Source: Companilactobacillus zhachilii (GTDB lineage Bacteria > Bacillota > Bacilli > Lactobacillales > Lactobacillaceae). Taken from it: a stretch of 64,000 bases of DNA. Below are positions 36,191-45,164 of the stretch, in pieces. The position numbers and the translations under genes are program-made. The stretch spans positions 682,001-746,000 of the forward strand of contig NZ_CP031933.2 of the NCBI RefSeq assembly GCF_003606365.2, written 5' to 3'. Each line of letters opens with the position of its first letter. The first letter of the stretch is position 1. The notes under the pieces were generated by a model, which worked only from the letters and a program-made list of their open reading frames with translations, ran no database searches and was not told the origin of the DNA.

Positions 36191-37573
36191 TTATCTTCTA
36201 ACTAATTTAACAACTGTTTCAACATGCGGTGTTTGTGGGAACATATCAACAGGTTGTAAGTAAACTACTCGATATTCCTTTGTTAAGGTAACTAAGTCTT
36301 TGGCCAAAGTTGAAGGGTTACATGAAACATAGACCAATTTATTAACTGGATTACGATTCAAGGCACCAATCAACTTGTTATCCAAACCGGTACGTGGTGG
36401 ATCAACGACAACGGCATTGACGGTTTTGCCATCTTTCAACAATTGTGGATAAATTTCATCAGCTGAGCCAACGTAATATTCAGCGTTATCAACTTCATTA
36501 AGTTTGGCGTTAGCTTTGGCATCTTCAATTGCTTCAGGGATGATTTCGATACCATAAATTTGTTTAACTTTGTCTGCCATAGTGATACCAATCGTACCGA
36601 CACCACAATAAGCATCTAAGAGGACGTCGCGTTGGTTTGGTTCAAGTGCTTGTGCAACTAAATCGTATAACTTATCAGTCTGCAACGAGTTCAATTGTAA
36701 GAAGGCACGTGGTGAAAAGTTGAAGAGGTAGCCATTGATATCTTCTTGAAGGTATTGGTCGCCCCAAAGTAACTTCGTTTCGTCACCCCAAACGCCAGCT
36801 TTATCTTCTTTATTGATATTTTGTGAAATTGAACTAACTTCAGGGATTTCCTTTTGAATACGTTCAATCAGTTGGTGCTCCTTGATAAACTTAGGTGAAC
36901 GGGTGATGAAAGTAACTTGTAGTTGGTTAAATTCAACTGATTCACGAATGACAATCATACTTAAAATACCGGATTTATTTTCTGGATTGAAGACGGGAAT
37001 TTGTAAATCTTTAATCATTTGAACAATTTTGCGCATGGCTGACATAGTCAAGTCCATTTGCGTTGGCATTTCGGTTAGGTCAACTAGTTCTTGAGTACCA
37101 GTTTTGTAAAGTCCGCAACGAATTTCACCGTCAATTTCTTGAATAGGGAATTGAGCTTTGTTACGATACTTCTCTTGTTGAACCGAACCAACAGTTGGCT
37201 TGATCATATATTTTTCGTGAGCGTATGGTTTATATTTTTCCAATGATTCACGAAGAATATTTGATTTGAAATGCAATTGATCTTTGTAATTGATGTGGGC
37301 AAATTCAAGTCCACCGACCTCGTTTGCTAATTCTGGTGTATCAGGATTTCTGAAGCGACTAGCTTTTCTAATTTTATGGATGCGACCATTTAAGAAACGT
37401 TCATGAACATCAGTTAGTTCACAGACAATAACGTCTTCTGGCACAGCTTTAGGGACAAAAACGATGACATGTTTGAAGAAACCAATTCCTTCACCATTGA
37501 TTCCGATACGTTTAATAGTAAGCGGAAAACGGTCCCCAACTTTTAATTCTTGCGTAATGTTATTTGTAGGCAT
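36191..37573 (-). CDS. rlmD: 23S rRNA (uracil-5-)-methyltransferase RlmD/RlmCD type
   Basis: 460 aa SAM-dependent RNA methyltransferase. N-terminal TRAM domain (KVGDRFPLTIKRIGINGEGIG), SAM site DAYCGVGTIGI (about 315), VVVDPPRTGLD and the catalytic cysteine in VYVSCNPSTLAKDL (about 413). In Gram-positives such enzymes (RlmCD) can serve both U747 and U1939. The start at 37573 has AAAGGA upstream; earlier in-frame starts lack one. Monocistronic. Confidence 0.92.
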   Translation of the reverse strand: MPTNNITQELKVGDRFPLTIKRIGINGEGIGFFKHVIVFVPKAVPEDVIVCELTDVHERFLNGRIHKIRKASRFRNPDTPELANEVGGLEFAHINYKDQLHFKSNILRESLEKYKPYAHEKYMIKPTVGSVQQEKYRNKAQFPIQEIDGEIRCGLYKTGTQELVDLTEMPTQMDLTMSAMRKIVQMIKDLQIPVFNPENKSGILSMIVIRESVEFNQLQVTFITRSPKFIKEHQLIERIQKEIPEVSSISQNINKEDKAGVWGDETKLLWGDQYLQEDINGYLFNFSPRAFLQLNSLQTDKLYDLVAQALEPNQRDVLLDAYCGVGTIGITMADKVKQIYGIEIIPEAIEDAKANAKLNEVDNAEYYVGSADEIYPQLLKDGKTVNAVVVDPPRTGLDNKLIGALNRNPVNKLVYVSCNPSTLAKDLVTLTKEYRVVYLQPVDMFPQTPHVETVVKLVRR

Positions 37574-37629
37574 AAATTTTTCCTTTGAATGTTTTTGCGA
37601 TAAACTCATATAAGAGTATAACACGGAGA

Positions 37630-37808
37630 TGCCGTCTCCAGGAGCAAGAAAGTTAGGTCGCTATGGGGACCGACGAAAGCCAAGGTCTTTCGTCTCGATT
37701 TTGAGCCTTGCATAAACCGCAAGTCTCAAAAGTCGTCCCGTGGTGTAAGAGCTAAAGCTCTAACGCCACCTGCACAGCGACCTAACTTTCTTGCTCCTTC
37801 CGACTAGT
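37630..37808 (+). repeat. Family A cloverleaf repeat A15
   Basis: Located 57 bp upstream of the rlmD start, plus orientation. Arm CAGGAGCAAGAAAGTTAGGTCGC with complement GCGACCTAACTTTCTTGCTCC. Hairpin 1 GACGAAAG/CTTTCGTC as in A13; hairpin 2 GAGCCTTGC/GCAAGTCTC. Confidence 0.92.
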
Positions 37809-37867
37809 TAACTAGTTTAGGCAATATGTTAATTAGAAATATTAAACAAATAGAGAGGCAGGATAGA

Positions 37868-38641
37868 ATGGCTAAAATTACAAAAATTCAGGCACAAAAA
37901 CGAAAAGGGCGCTATAATATCTTCCTTGATGGTAAGTATGCGTTTCCGGTGGCGGAACAAACTTTGATTGATTTTAGATTAATGAACGATGTCGAATTAA
38001 CCGATGAGGATATCAAAGAGATTCAAGATTCAGAGAATATTAACAAAGCCTATGGGGATGCTGTTAATTATTTGAGTTATCAATTGCGAACGAAAAAAGA
38101 AATTAAGGATTACTTATATAAGAAGGAGTATCATCGCGATGCAGTTGATGAAGTAATCAGCCGCTTAGAAAAGTTGCATTATTTAGATGATGCTTCATAT
38201 GCTAAAAGTTTTATCAATACCCAATTGCGAACAACCGCGAACGGGCCAAAGATTATTGAACAAAAAATGGTTAAAAAAGGTGTTCCAAATAATGTTATTC
38301 AAGATGCTATCGTTGAAATTGATTACGATACCCTGTTAGAAAACGCGACCGATTTTGCTAAGAAACAAGCCAGAAAACAAAGCCGAGCATCATTTAAGCA
38401 AATGTTAACCAAACTTCGTGCAAGTTTGTATCAAAAAGGATTCGATAACGAAATTATTGAAACGGCAATCAAGAATTTGGATTTGGAACCTGACGAAGAT
38501 GAAGAGTTAGATAAGCTGAAAAAACTAGTCGACAAAGTGCAACATCGTTATGATAATCCAACTAAACTAATTAATTATTTAATGACCAAGGGCTATCATT
38601 TTGATGAAATTAAGAAAGTTTTGAGTTCTGAAGAAGAATAA
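37868..38641 (+). CDS. recX: Recombination regulatory protein RecX
   Basis: 257 aa, modulates RecA filaments in the cytoplasm. Mostly helical with the RecX repeat pattern: LSYQLRTKKEIKDYLYKKEY, VDEVISRLEKLHYLDDASYAKSFI, GPKIIEQKMVKKGV and LRASLYQKGF. The ATG at 37868 follows GAGAGGCAGGA; an upstream in-frame ATG at 37826 has no ribosome binding site. Monocistronic between A15 and A16. Confidence 0.9.
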   Translation: MAKITKIQAQKRKGRYNIFLDGKYAFPVAEQTLIDFRLMNDVELTDEDIKEIQDSENINKAYGDAVNYLSYQLRTKKEIKDYLYKKEYHRDAVDEVISRLEKLHYLDDASYAKSFINTQLRTTANGPKIIEQKMVKKGVPNNVIQDAIVEIDYDTLLENATDFAKKQARKQSRASFKQMLTKLRASLYQKGFDNEIIETAIKNLDLEPDEDEELDKLKKLVDKVQHRYDNPTKLINYLMTKGYHFDEIKKVLSSEEE

Positions 38642-38649
38642 TCTATCAA

Positions 38650-38695
38650 AGAAAAGTCTCTCTTTAATCACATTTGATTATTGGAGATTTTTTTG
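38650..38695 (+). terminator. Probable recX terminator
   Basis: AAGTCTC…AATCA/TGATT…GGAGATTTTTTT; an imperfect stem with a T7 run. Confidence 0.6.
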
Positions 38696-38720
38696 TTTAT
38701 TTTGTAAAACAGTAGATTAA

Positions 38721-38895
38721 TTAGCTGGAGGTTAGGAAGAATTTCACCAGCAGTGAAGGTGGAGTTAGAGCTTTAGCTCTTACTCCACGGATGTATTTTG
38801 AGACTTGCCGTTTTTGCAAGGCTCAAAATCGAGATTCGAGGCCTTGGCTCGAATCGGTCCCACAGCAGGTGGACTTCTTCCTAACCGGAAGCGGC
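38721..38895 (-). repeat. Family A cloverleaf repeat A16
   Basis: Unpaired minus copy between recX and the DUF402 gene. Arm GGTTAGGAAGAATTTCACC with complement GGTGGACTTCTTCCTAACC. Hairpin 3 GTGGAGTTAGAGC/GCTCTTACTCCAC. Confidence 0.88.
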
Positions 38896-38990
38896 CACAA
38901 TAAAAATAATCGCGATAGCTTTTATTAGTTTCACAGCTCTGGTATACTTTTTTTGGATAAGAATTAGGTTTTAGAGAAAGCTGGTAAGTT

Positions 38991-39524
38991 ATGCAGATTC
39001 CTAGAGAAGGGGATTACGTAGCAATCCAGAGTTATAAGCATGATGGTCATTTACATCGTACTTGGCGTGAAACAATGGTGTTAAAGACAAGTGAAAACGA
39101 AATTATTGGTTGTAATGAGAATACTCTTGTCACAGAAGCAGATGGACGTCGTTGGGTAACAAGAGAGCCCGCGCTAGTCTACTTTCATAAAAAATATTGG
39201 TTCAATATTATTACTATGATAAGAGAGAGTGGTGTATCTTATTACTGCAATTTAGCGACACCTTTTGCTTTAGACAAAGAGGCCATCAAATATATTGATT
39301 ACGATTTAGATGTTAAAGTTTTTCCGGATGGAGAAAAAAGATTGCTGGACGTAGACGAATACGCTGCGCACAGTAAAATGTGGAATTATCCACCTGAAAT
39401 AGATACGATTTTACATGATAATGTCGACGTTTTAATTGATTGGATCGATAAAGGCAAAGGACCATTTTCACAAGCTTACGTTGATCTTTGGATGCAAAGA
39501 TATAAAGAATTGTCACACCATTAG
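38991..39524 (+). CDS. DUF402 nucleoside tri/diphosphate phosphatase-like protein
   Basis: 177 aa, cytosolic. [27 protein letters not shown] at the start and the [22 protein letters not shown] acidic segment (about 104-125) match DUF402 phosphatases (Ntdp), which cleave nucleoside tri- and diphosphates in Staphylococcus. The aspartates fit Mg binding. Single gene with its own terminator. Confidence 0.85.
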   Translation: MQIPREGDYVAIQSYKHDGHLHRTWRETMVLKTSENEIIGCNENTLVTEADGRRWVTREPALVYFHKKYWFNIITMIRESGVSYYCNLATPFALDKEAIKYIDYDLDVKVFPDGEKRLLDVDEYAAHSKMWNYPPEIDTILHDNVDVLIDWIDKGKGPFSQAYVDLWMQRYKELSHH

Positions 39525-39542
39525 GATTGCTATATCCTGATT

Positions 39543-39572
39543 AAGACTGCCTTTGGGTAGTCTTTTTTTATT
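39543..39572 (+). terminator. Terminator of DUF402 gene
   Basis: AGACTGCC/GGTAGTCT stem, loop TTTG, seven T. Confidence 0.85.
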
Positions 39573-39647
39573 TCTTTACATTAACTTAATCAAAAATATA
39601 CATAGTCTTGCTACCGTTAAAGATGAGAACGCAATCAGGAGGAGATT

Positions 39648-39935
39648 ATGGAGATTGGAACTGAATATTATCCATTAGGGCAATACGTTATATTTATTTG
39701 TTTTGTAATAATTTTGTATTTGAATTTGCGCAAGTATGGTTGGGGAATGAAACATAATCAGCTTTTGACTTATTTGGTTTTAATTGTTGGCACAATATTG
39801 ACGCATGGAAAGGATATTTTAAATTTTCAAGATTGGTTTGGAATCATTAGTCCGTTTATCATTGCCTTCATGTATTACAACAAGCGCTTGCAGAAATTTA
39901 GAGCTGATTTTAATAATTATTTAGACAAAAAATGA
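39648..39935 (+). CDS. Small membrane protein of unknown function
   Basis: 95 aa with three hydrophobic segments (about 12-28, 40-52 and 63-78) and a basic C-terminus. A very good ribosome binding site (AGGAGGAG) 5 bp before the ATG supports it as real. I recognise no family. Between it and the next gene lies the repeat fragment A17. Confidence 0.65.
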   Translation: MEIGTEYYPLGQYVIFICFVIILYLNLRKYGWGMKHNQLLTYLVLIVGTILTHGKDILNFQDWFGIISPFIIAFMYYNKRLQKFRADFNNYLDKK

Positions 39936-40101
39936 GTATCAATTAAATATGTATTACTCACTCTGGAGACTCATATCCATAGAATACTGAAGATTGACAG
40001 ATAGATATGCTGCGGAATTGAAGTAATTGATAAAGTCGAAAGATTCAGAGCATTCTCTATATCTTATAATTCTAGTCATTGATTCCAAAACGAACAATAA
40101 A

Positions 40102-40142
40102 TTAACCGGAAAGAGCAAGAAATTAGGTCGCTGTGCAGGTTG
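40102..40142 (-). repeat. Family A fragment A17 (one arm only)
   Basis: TTAACCGGAAAGAGCAAGAAATTAGGTCGCTGTGCAGGT-type arm (given in halves: TTAACCGGAAAGAGCAAG and AATTAGGTCGCTGTGCAGGT), preceded by the usual AACGAACAATAAA extension. The sequence then changes abruptly where hairpin 3 would start. No other half exists nearby, so this is a decayed copy. Confidence 0.8.
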
Positions 40143-40266
40143 CATCATAACTAACATCTATGTTTGAAGATGTTATACAAAATGATTAAGTTTTTTATAT
40201 GACCAATCCTAAGTAACTGATTTATTGTTATACTAGAAAACATGATTTCAGTGAAGGGGAATTATT

Positions 40267-40662
40267 GTGAATATAATTAATGTGATATCAAATATTCTTC
40301 TCCTGACTGCTTTGATGTTGACTAGTGACGTCAAATTGAAAACAAGGGATACTAAAGGATTAGTAGCTTATGGATTAATTGCTGTAACGTTTATCCTCAA
40401 ACTTACGCAACCAATAGCTATGATGGGCTACACATTGTGGCTTATTTTATTTTTAGTAGTTCTCATTCGCACGAATAACTTGGTTCAACAAACAGTCTCC
40501 AGTTTTCGAGAAGAATTAGGTTTTTGGCATTTTCTGGCTGCCATGATAGTTGGATTGGTTGGGTTTAATCTGCTATATGATATGGTCCGTTTGTTATTGC
40601 CAACAGCAATAGTTGTTTTATTATTTGTTTTAATTAACGCAAAAAAATCCAGTCAACGATAA
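40267..40662 (+). CDS. Membrane protein of unknown function
   Basis: 131 aa, four hydrophobic segments (about 4-18, 32-48, 52-68 and 85-125 with a break) and short loops. GTG start with AAGGGG 7 bp upstream. No family recognised. Own terminator. Confidence 0.65.
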   Translation: MNIINVISNILLLTALMLTSDVKLKTRDTKGLVAYGLIAVTFILKLTQPIAMMGYTLWLILFLVVLIRTNNLVQQTVSSFREELGFWHFLAAMIVGLVGFNLLYDMVRLLLPTAIVVLLFVLINAKKSSQR

Positions 40663-40680
40663 AAGTTGACTGGATTTTTT
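40641..40680 (+). terminator. Terminator after 40267-40662
   Basis: AAAATCCAGTCAACG/TTGACTGGATTTT stem overlapping the end of the gene, then T-run. Confidence 0.85.
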
Positions 40681-40753
40681 GTATTTCGTTTATCTAAATA
40701 GCATATAATTTCAAACATAATTATTGGGATAGTTAAGTTATATGGTTAATACA

Positions 40754-40825
40754 CTAGCATGAGGGAGAAAAAGAAGAAGTCAGCAGTGGTAGTGGTGACT
40801 TCTTCCCTTTCTCCCTCATGTGGCA
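40754..40825 (-). repeat. Family A mini-element A18 (core deleted)
   Basis: CTAG…TGGCA ends and a complete inverted-repeat arm (CATGAGGGAGAAA…GAAGAAGTCA against TGACTTCTTCCC-TTTCTCCCTCATG), but the three-hairpin core is replaced by GCAGTGGTAGTGG. At 72 bp it is a simple hairpin. It lies 11 bp after the ABC ATPase stop and could now serve as that operon's transcript end. Confidence 0.82.
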
Positions 40826-40835
40826 TTAAGAGGTT

Positions 40836-41591
40836 TTACTTCTTTAATTGACTATCATCAAAGGTAATCCCAGATAAGAAATCTTTAATTCTAGTAGTTG
40901 GGTGATTAAAGAACTCATCTGGAGCTCCGTCAAAGAGGATATCACCGTCTTCGACGAAGACAATTTTATCGGCCACAGAACGAGCAAATTGCATGTTATG
41001 TGTCACGATAATCATTGATTGGTCCATTTTGCTTAACTCTTCAAGAATCAATAATACTTGAGTTTCTAGTTCTGGATCCAAAGCACTAGTTGGTTCGTCT
41101 AACAAAACGTATTCTGGATTCATTGCTAAAGCACGGCAGATAGAAATACGTTGTTGTTGTCCACCGGAAAGTTGACTGGGGTAACGGTCAGCGTATTCAC
41201 TTAAACCTACTTTTGAAAGTAATGCTCTTGCATGTTCTTCAGTTTCCTTTTTTGAAGCTTTGAGAACAGTTTCAGGTGCTGTTGTAATGTTTTGCAAAAC
41301 AGTTAAGTTAGGGAAGAGGTTCCAATTTTGGAAAACCATGCTTGTTTTCTTACGGATATCAAAACTTTTTTTCTTAGTAATGGGTTCAGCGTAATTAAGA
41401 CTAATGTCGGAAAAACTGATTGTTCCACTTTCTGGTCTGACGAGTAGATCAAGTGAACGTAACAGAGTTGATTTACCAGAACCAGAAGGCCCTAAGATAA
41501 CCGTTGTTTTGCCATCGGGGAAGTCAACGGATAAGTTCTTCAAGACTTCTTTACCTTCATATTTCTTAACAACATTTTTCAATGAAATCAT
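40836..41591 (-). CDS. Amino-acid ABC transporter ATP-binding protein (probably cystine)
   Basis: 251 aa. Walker A LGPSGSGKSTLL (about 34-45), signature LSGGQQQRISI (about 141), Walker B YVLLDEPTSALD and the H-loop IIVTHNMQF. Polar amino acid uptake type. Last gene of the cysteine operon; its start overlaps the permease stop by one base. Position behind cysK and the cysteine leader argues for cystine or cysteine uptake, inferred only. Confidence 0.92.
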   Translation of the reverse strand: MISLKNVVKKYEGKEVLKNLSVDFPDGKTTVILGPSGSGKSTLLRSLDLLVRPESGTISFSDISLNYAEPITKKKSFDIRKKTSMVFQNWNLFPNLTVLQNITTAPETVLKASKKETEEHARALLSKVGLSEYADRYPSQLSGGQQQRISICRALAMNPEYVLLDEPTSALDPELETQVLLILEELSKMDQSMIIVTHNMQFARSVADKIVFVEDGDILFDGAPDEFFNHPTTRIKDFLSGITFDDSQLKK

Positions 41592-42286
41592 TAGGCTTCA
41601 CTTCCTTTAACATATTTTGAAGTTCTGCGTTCAAGATAGTGTTGTAGTAATGTCAACAACGAGCAGATAATTGCATATAGGAAAGCGGCTAATGAATACA
41701 TCAAAAGTGGTTGGAAATTCTTAGCTGTCATTTGTTGGCTGACTTGGAACATTTCCAAGATAGTGATGGAACTGGCCAACGAGGTATCTTTGACTAAGCC
41801 AATGAATGAATTGGACAATGGTGGCAAAGCGATTCTAACAGCTTGTGGCAACACGATTTTCATCAAAGTTTGTTTAGTCGTAAAGTTCAATGTAAATGCT
41901 GCATCCCATTGATCTTGTGGTACTGACATCAAAGCTGAACGAATTGTTTCTGAGGCATAGGCTCCAGTGTTTAATGAAAAGCCGATAACAGCAGCAATGA
42001 ATGGTGTTAGTTGAATACCAGCACTTGGAAGACCAAAGAAGATGATAAACAATTGAACTAGCAATGGAGTTGAACGGAATAACCAAACATAAAAGTCGGC
42101 AATCGCGCGAACAATTAACCAAGGATATTTGATTATTTTGTTTTCACTCGGTTTAATAAATTTAATTAATGCGGTTAAAACGGCTAAAATCAAGCCAAAA
42201 ATAAATGAAATTATCGCCAGCGGAATGGTGAATTGCAACATTGCAGAAATCATAGCTGGTAGAGATGTAATGATAGTGTGCCACAT
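41591..42286 (-). CDS. Amino-acid ABC transporter permease
   Basis: 231 aa, five predicted helices. The His/Glu/Gln permease signature is present: PLLVQLFIIFFGLP, FSLNTGAYASETIRSALMSV and the EAA loop GLVKDTSLASSITILEM. Works as a homodimer with the ATPase and the lipoprotein encoded next to it. Confidence 0.92.
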   Translation of the reverse strand: MWHTIITSLPAMISAMLQFTIPLAIISFIFGLILAVLTALIKFIKPSENKIIKYPWLIVRAIADFYVWLFRSTPLLVQLFIIFFGLPSAGIQLTPFIAAVIGFSLNTGAYASETIRSALMSVPQDQWDAAFTLNFTTKQTLMKIVLPQAVRIALPPLSNSFIGLVKDTSLASSITILEMFQVSQQMTAKNFQPLLMYSLAAFLYAIICSLLTLLQHYLERRTSKYVKGSEA

Positions 42287-42317
42287 GAAGTTAAAACCCC
42301 CTCAATTAGTTTAAAAA

Positions 42318-43097
42318 TTATTTTTTAGTAATATCTTCACCGAAGTACTTAATTGAAAGCTTCTTCATAGTGCCGTCTTTGTATAGTTCCTTGATAGCTT
42401 TGTTTACGCGACCACGTAGGTGAGTTGATTTCTTGTTGTAAATTGGAGCAATTTTTGATGGTGCAAGTTTGTTATTTGGAATAGTGATGTATTTCAAATC
42501 AGTGTTCTTGTGACTTTCTTTCCAATATAAGAAAGCTTCCTTGGAGTTGATGGCACCTGCCACACGTCCTTGGTCGATCATTGACATATCAGTTTGGAAA
42601 TCAGCAGCTGGAACTACTTTAGCACCGAACTTTTCAGCATGGTTGTAGTTGTCAGTACCAGTTCCGGCAGAAATTTTCTTACCTTTAATATCGTCAACTG
42701 AGTTGATACCTGTACCATCTTTAGTGATGATAACTGATTTTGAGTAGATGTAAGGTGTTGAGAAGATGTAGTGTTTTTCACGTGATGGATTTTCAGCCAC
42801 GTTGTTCAAAACAACATCAAATGTACTTGAGTTCAAACCGGCAATTAATGAATCCCATTTAGTAGGAACAAATTTGGCTTTTAAATCAAGCTTCTTGGCA
42901 ACAGCTTTACCAAGATCAACTTCAAATCCTTTAAGTTCTCCACCGTCACGGTATGAATATGGTGCATAAGTTCCTTCAAGACCGATTGTTAATGTGCCAG
43001 CAGTCTTAGTGTCGGCGTTTTTGTTACTTGAGCAGCCGGTTAGTACCAAAACTAAGGCTACGATTGTAGTTAATATTAAAGCAATTCGCTTTTTCAT
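42318..43097 (-). CDS. Amino-acid ABC transporter substrate-binding lipoprotein
   Basis: 259 aa. Lipoprotein signal with lipobox VLTGCSSN (Cys about 22), then a family 3 binding fold: LTIGLEGTYAPYSYRDGGELKGFEVDLGKAV (quoted as family start), TKWDSLIAGL, DVVLNNVAENPSREKHYIFSTPY and GKKISAGTGTDNYNHAEKFG. Resembles cystine-binding TcyA/TcyJ proteins; ligand inferred from context. 84 bp after cysK. Confidence 0.92.
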   Translation of the reverse strand: MKKRIALILTTIVALVLVLTGCSSNKNADTKTAGTLTIGLEGTYAPYSYRDGGELKGFEVDLGKAVAKKLDLKAKFVPTKWDSLIAGLNSSTFDVVLNNVAENPSREKHYIFSTPYIYSKSVIITKDGTGINSVDDIKGKKISAGTGTDNYNHAEKFGAKVVPAADFQTDMSMIDQGRVAGAINSKEAFLYWKESHKNTDLKYITIPNNKLAPSKIAPIYNKKSTHLRGRVNKAIKELYKDGTMKKLSIKYFGEDITKK

Positions 43098-43180
43098 TTT
43101 AATAAATCCCCCTGTATAGTAAAAAAATCATCACTTTATATTTTCTCATAAAATAAAGCTTGTTAAAAAGAATATGTCTC

Positions 43181-44101
43181 CTAAAACTTAAATAAATCAG
43201 TTGAAAGATATCTTTCGCCATTATCAGGTGCAACTGTAACAACCGATTTACCTTTACCAAGTTGCTTGGCAATTTCAATGGCACCAAAGATATTAGCTCC
43301 AGAAGAGATGCCTGGTAAGAATCCTTCTTTACGACTGACTTCTTGCGCCATCGTGATTGCTTGGTCACTAGTTACTTCTATAATATCGGAGTAGGCATTT
43401 TTATCGAGTGTCTCTGGAATAAAACCTGCACTGATACCTTGAATTTTGTGAGCCCCAGTTTTACCTTCCTTTAATAGAGGCGATTCAGCTGCTTCCAAAG
43501 CATAAATTTTCACGTCTGGGTAGGCTTTAGTTAAGGCATGGCTGACACCAGATAAAGTACCACCAGTACCAACGCCGGCAACAAAGCTATCAACTGGAGT
43601 ATCGCCAAAGGCCGCAACGATTTCTTTACCGGTAGTGGCTTCATGGATAGCAGGATTAGCTGGGTTTTGGAATTGCATTGGCATGAAGTAACCATTTTCT
43701 TTGGCCAAATCAGTGGCTTTTTGAATGGCAGCTTTCATACCGCCTTGACCAGGTGTCAAAATTAATTCAGTGCCGTAACCTTGCATCAGTTTGCGACGTT
43801 CGATACTCATTGTTTCGGGCATTGTGATAATTAAGTGATAACCTTTGGCAGCGGCAACTAGTGACAAACCGATACCCGTGTTACCAGATGTTGGTTCAAC
43901 TAAAGTATCACCAGGCTTGATTTTACCAGCTTTTTCGGCTGCTTCAATCATTGATAGGGCAATCCGATCTTTAATTGAACTACCAGGATTGAAAAATTCT
44001 AGTTTAACATAAACGTCAGCGGCATTATCAGGGACGACGTTATTTAATTTTACGAGTGGTGTGTTGCCAATAAGTTGTGTAATATTTTGTGCGATTGTCA
44101 T
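43181..44101 (-). CDS. cysK: Cysteine synthase (O-acetylserine sulfhydrylase)
   Basis: Forms cysteine from O-acetylserine and sulfide. 306 aa PLP enzyme: [15 protein letters not shown] lysine in [16 protein letters not shown] (about residue 42), [34 protein letters not shown] and [27 protein letters not shown] 7 bp before the ATG. 13 bp after the MetA/HTS-like gene, with which it would form the serine-to-cysteine route. Confidence 0.95.
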   Translation of the reverse strand: MTIAQNITQLIGNTPLVKLNNVVPDNAADVYVKLEFFNPGSSIKDRIALSMIEAAEKAGKIKPGDTLVEPTSGNTGIGLSLVAAAKGYHLIITMPETMSIERRKLMQGYGTELILTPGQGGMKAAIQKATDLAKENGYFMPMQFQNPANPAIHEATTGKEIVAAFGDTPVDSFVAGVGTGGTLSGVSHALTKAYPDVKIYALEAAESPLLKEGKTGAHKIQGISAGFIPETLDKNAYSDIIEVTSDQAITMAQEVSRKEGFLPGISSGANIFGAIEIAKQLGKGKSVVTVAPDNGERYLSTDLFKF

Positions 44102-44114
44102 AGTAAATCTCTCC

Positions 44115-44909
44115 TTAGCAAGTAGTTAATTTGTGTTCTGCGACTGTTTGAAGCCAATTACGATAAAATTTGCTTTGGGTTTGTTGCCAAGCAAACGTTG
44201 GACGTTGATCTAAAGGTGAGTAGTAATTGGCGGCAGGTCGTGGATTTTTTACTTTCGGACTATTGAGTTCTCGGTGATATTCTTCATCCAAGCCATTCCG
44301 TTGATATTCCAAATGGGAAAAAATAAAGGTTTGATGTTTTTGATTAGCTTCAACGAGAGTTAATAGACCATTTTCACTAACAGCTTTGATAGTTAAATTG
44401 GGACTGTTAGCGAGTTGTTCGTGATCCATTTCCGCATAACGGGCATGTGGTGCCGGAAAATTATCTGAAATGTTGTTCAACATAGGTGTTTCAGTTAAAA
44501 TTTGATTTTGAAAAATACCGAAGACTTTATGCGGTAAGATCTTTTTGTCAATATCATATAAACGATTTAGAGCGACCATAGCGCCCCAACAGACATATAA
44601 TTGTGGGATGTTTAATTGATCGAGTAGATCAATCAGCTCATTGATTTCATCAGAGTATGAAACTTGAGGAAAGTCTAATTTTTCCACTGGACTTCCAGTA
44701 ATGATAAAACCATCGAGGTTAGAAATTTCAGTTAAGTCTAAAGGTGACATATTGTTGGTGATACTTGAATCAAGCTTACGGTCAACATAGCGAGTGGCTG
44801 AATAGTAAAACTTCAACTCAACTTGATTGCCAAGCGCTATTTGGAAATTTCTCATTGTTTCAACTTTGTTAGACATCAAATTTAAAATGCCAATTTTGAT
44901 ATGTTCCAC
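44115..44909 (-). CDS. MetA/HTS-like O-acyltransferase of the cysteine cluster
   Basis: 264 aa, class I glutamine amidotransferase-like fold: [32 protein letters not shown], the nucleophile cysteine in [15 protein letters not shown] (about 127) and the His-Glu pair in [15 protein letters not shown]. Annotated elsewhere as homoserine O-succinyltransferase. In lactobacilli, homologues next to cysK-type genes are thought to acylate serine or homoserine for cysteine synthesis (established for related clusters, not shown here). The GTG at 44909 follows AAAGGAG by 7 bp. It is the first structural gene behind the leader attenuator. Confidence 0.85.
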   Translation of the reverse strand: MEHIKIGILNLMSNKVETMRNFQIALGNQVELKFYYSATRYVDRKLDSSITNNMSPLDLTEISNLDGFIITGSPVEKLDFPQVSYSDEINELIDLLDQLNIPQLYVCWGAMVALNRLYDIDKKILPHKVFGIFQNQILTETPMLNNISDNFPAPHARYAEMDHEQLANSPNLTIKAVSENGLLTLVEANQKHQTFIFSHLEYQRNGLDEEYHRELNSPKVKNPRPAANYYSPLDQRPTFAWQQTQSKFYRNWLQTVAEHKLTTC

Positions 44910-44939
44910 AAGTAACTCCTTTCTAAGTAGCTCAGAACA

Positions 44940-44976
44940 CAAAAAAGCGGGGCTGACTAATGTCAACTCCGCTTGA
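44940..44976 (-). terminator. Attenuator terminator of the cysteine operon
   Basis: On the minus strand AAGCGG-A-GTTGAC pairs with GTCAGC-CC-CGCTT, then T6. It lies between the leader peptide gene and its first structural gene, so it must be bypassed for operon expression. Confidence 0.8.
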
Positions 44977-45002
44977 TAGTTTTAGTTTTCACTACTTGAT
45001 TA

Positions 45003-45101
45003 TCAATTGAGTGGTATTAGACATGCTGAAAAAGTATAGTAATGTTCGTTCATTACTACACAACAACATGATTCAACTTGTGCTTGGTTAAATTTCAACA
45101 T
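45003..45101 (-). CDS. Cysteine-rich leader peptide (attenuation)
   Basis: A 32-codon reading frame starting at ATG 45101 with an excellent ribosome binding site (TAGGAGGAA). It encodes MLKFNQAQVESCCCVVM and ends in …TFSACLIPLN with a TGA stop. Codons 12-14 are three consecutive TGT cysteine codons, and Cys recurs at 27. A 9 bp helix can form between TTAGACATG (spanning the start codon) and CATGTCTAA (within codons 26-29), and a terminator hairpin follows about 30 nt after the stop. Ribosome stalling at Cys codons when cysteine is short would change the fold and permit readthrough into the hts-cysK-ABC operon. Mechanism inferred; the peptide and hairpins are seen. Confidence 0.82.
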   Translation of the reverse strand: MLKFNQAQVESCCCVVMNEHYYTFSACLIPLN

Positions 45102-45164
45102 GTCTAATTCCTCCTACAATTAAGTTGTCTCAAACTTACAATTAAAAATTCGATAAGTCAAGAA

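Noticed and set aside
40754..40825. Ordinary rho-independent terminator
   Set aside because: No clear T-run directly follows the stem on the minus strand, and the ends match family A, so it is better described as a core-less repeat that may have taken on that role.
44940..45160. T-box or SAM riboswitch in front of the cysteine operon
   Set aside because: No T-box AGGGTGGNACCGCG element and no SAM-I core are visible; the leader peptide with a Cys run explains the region better.
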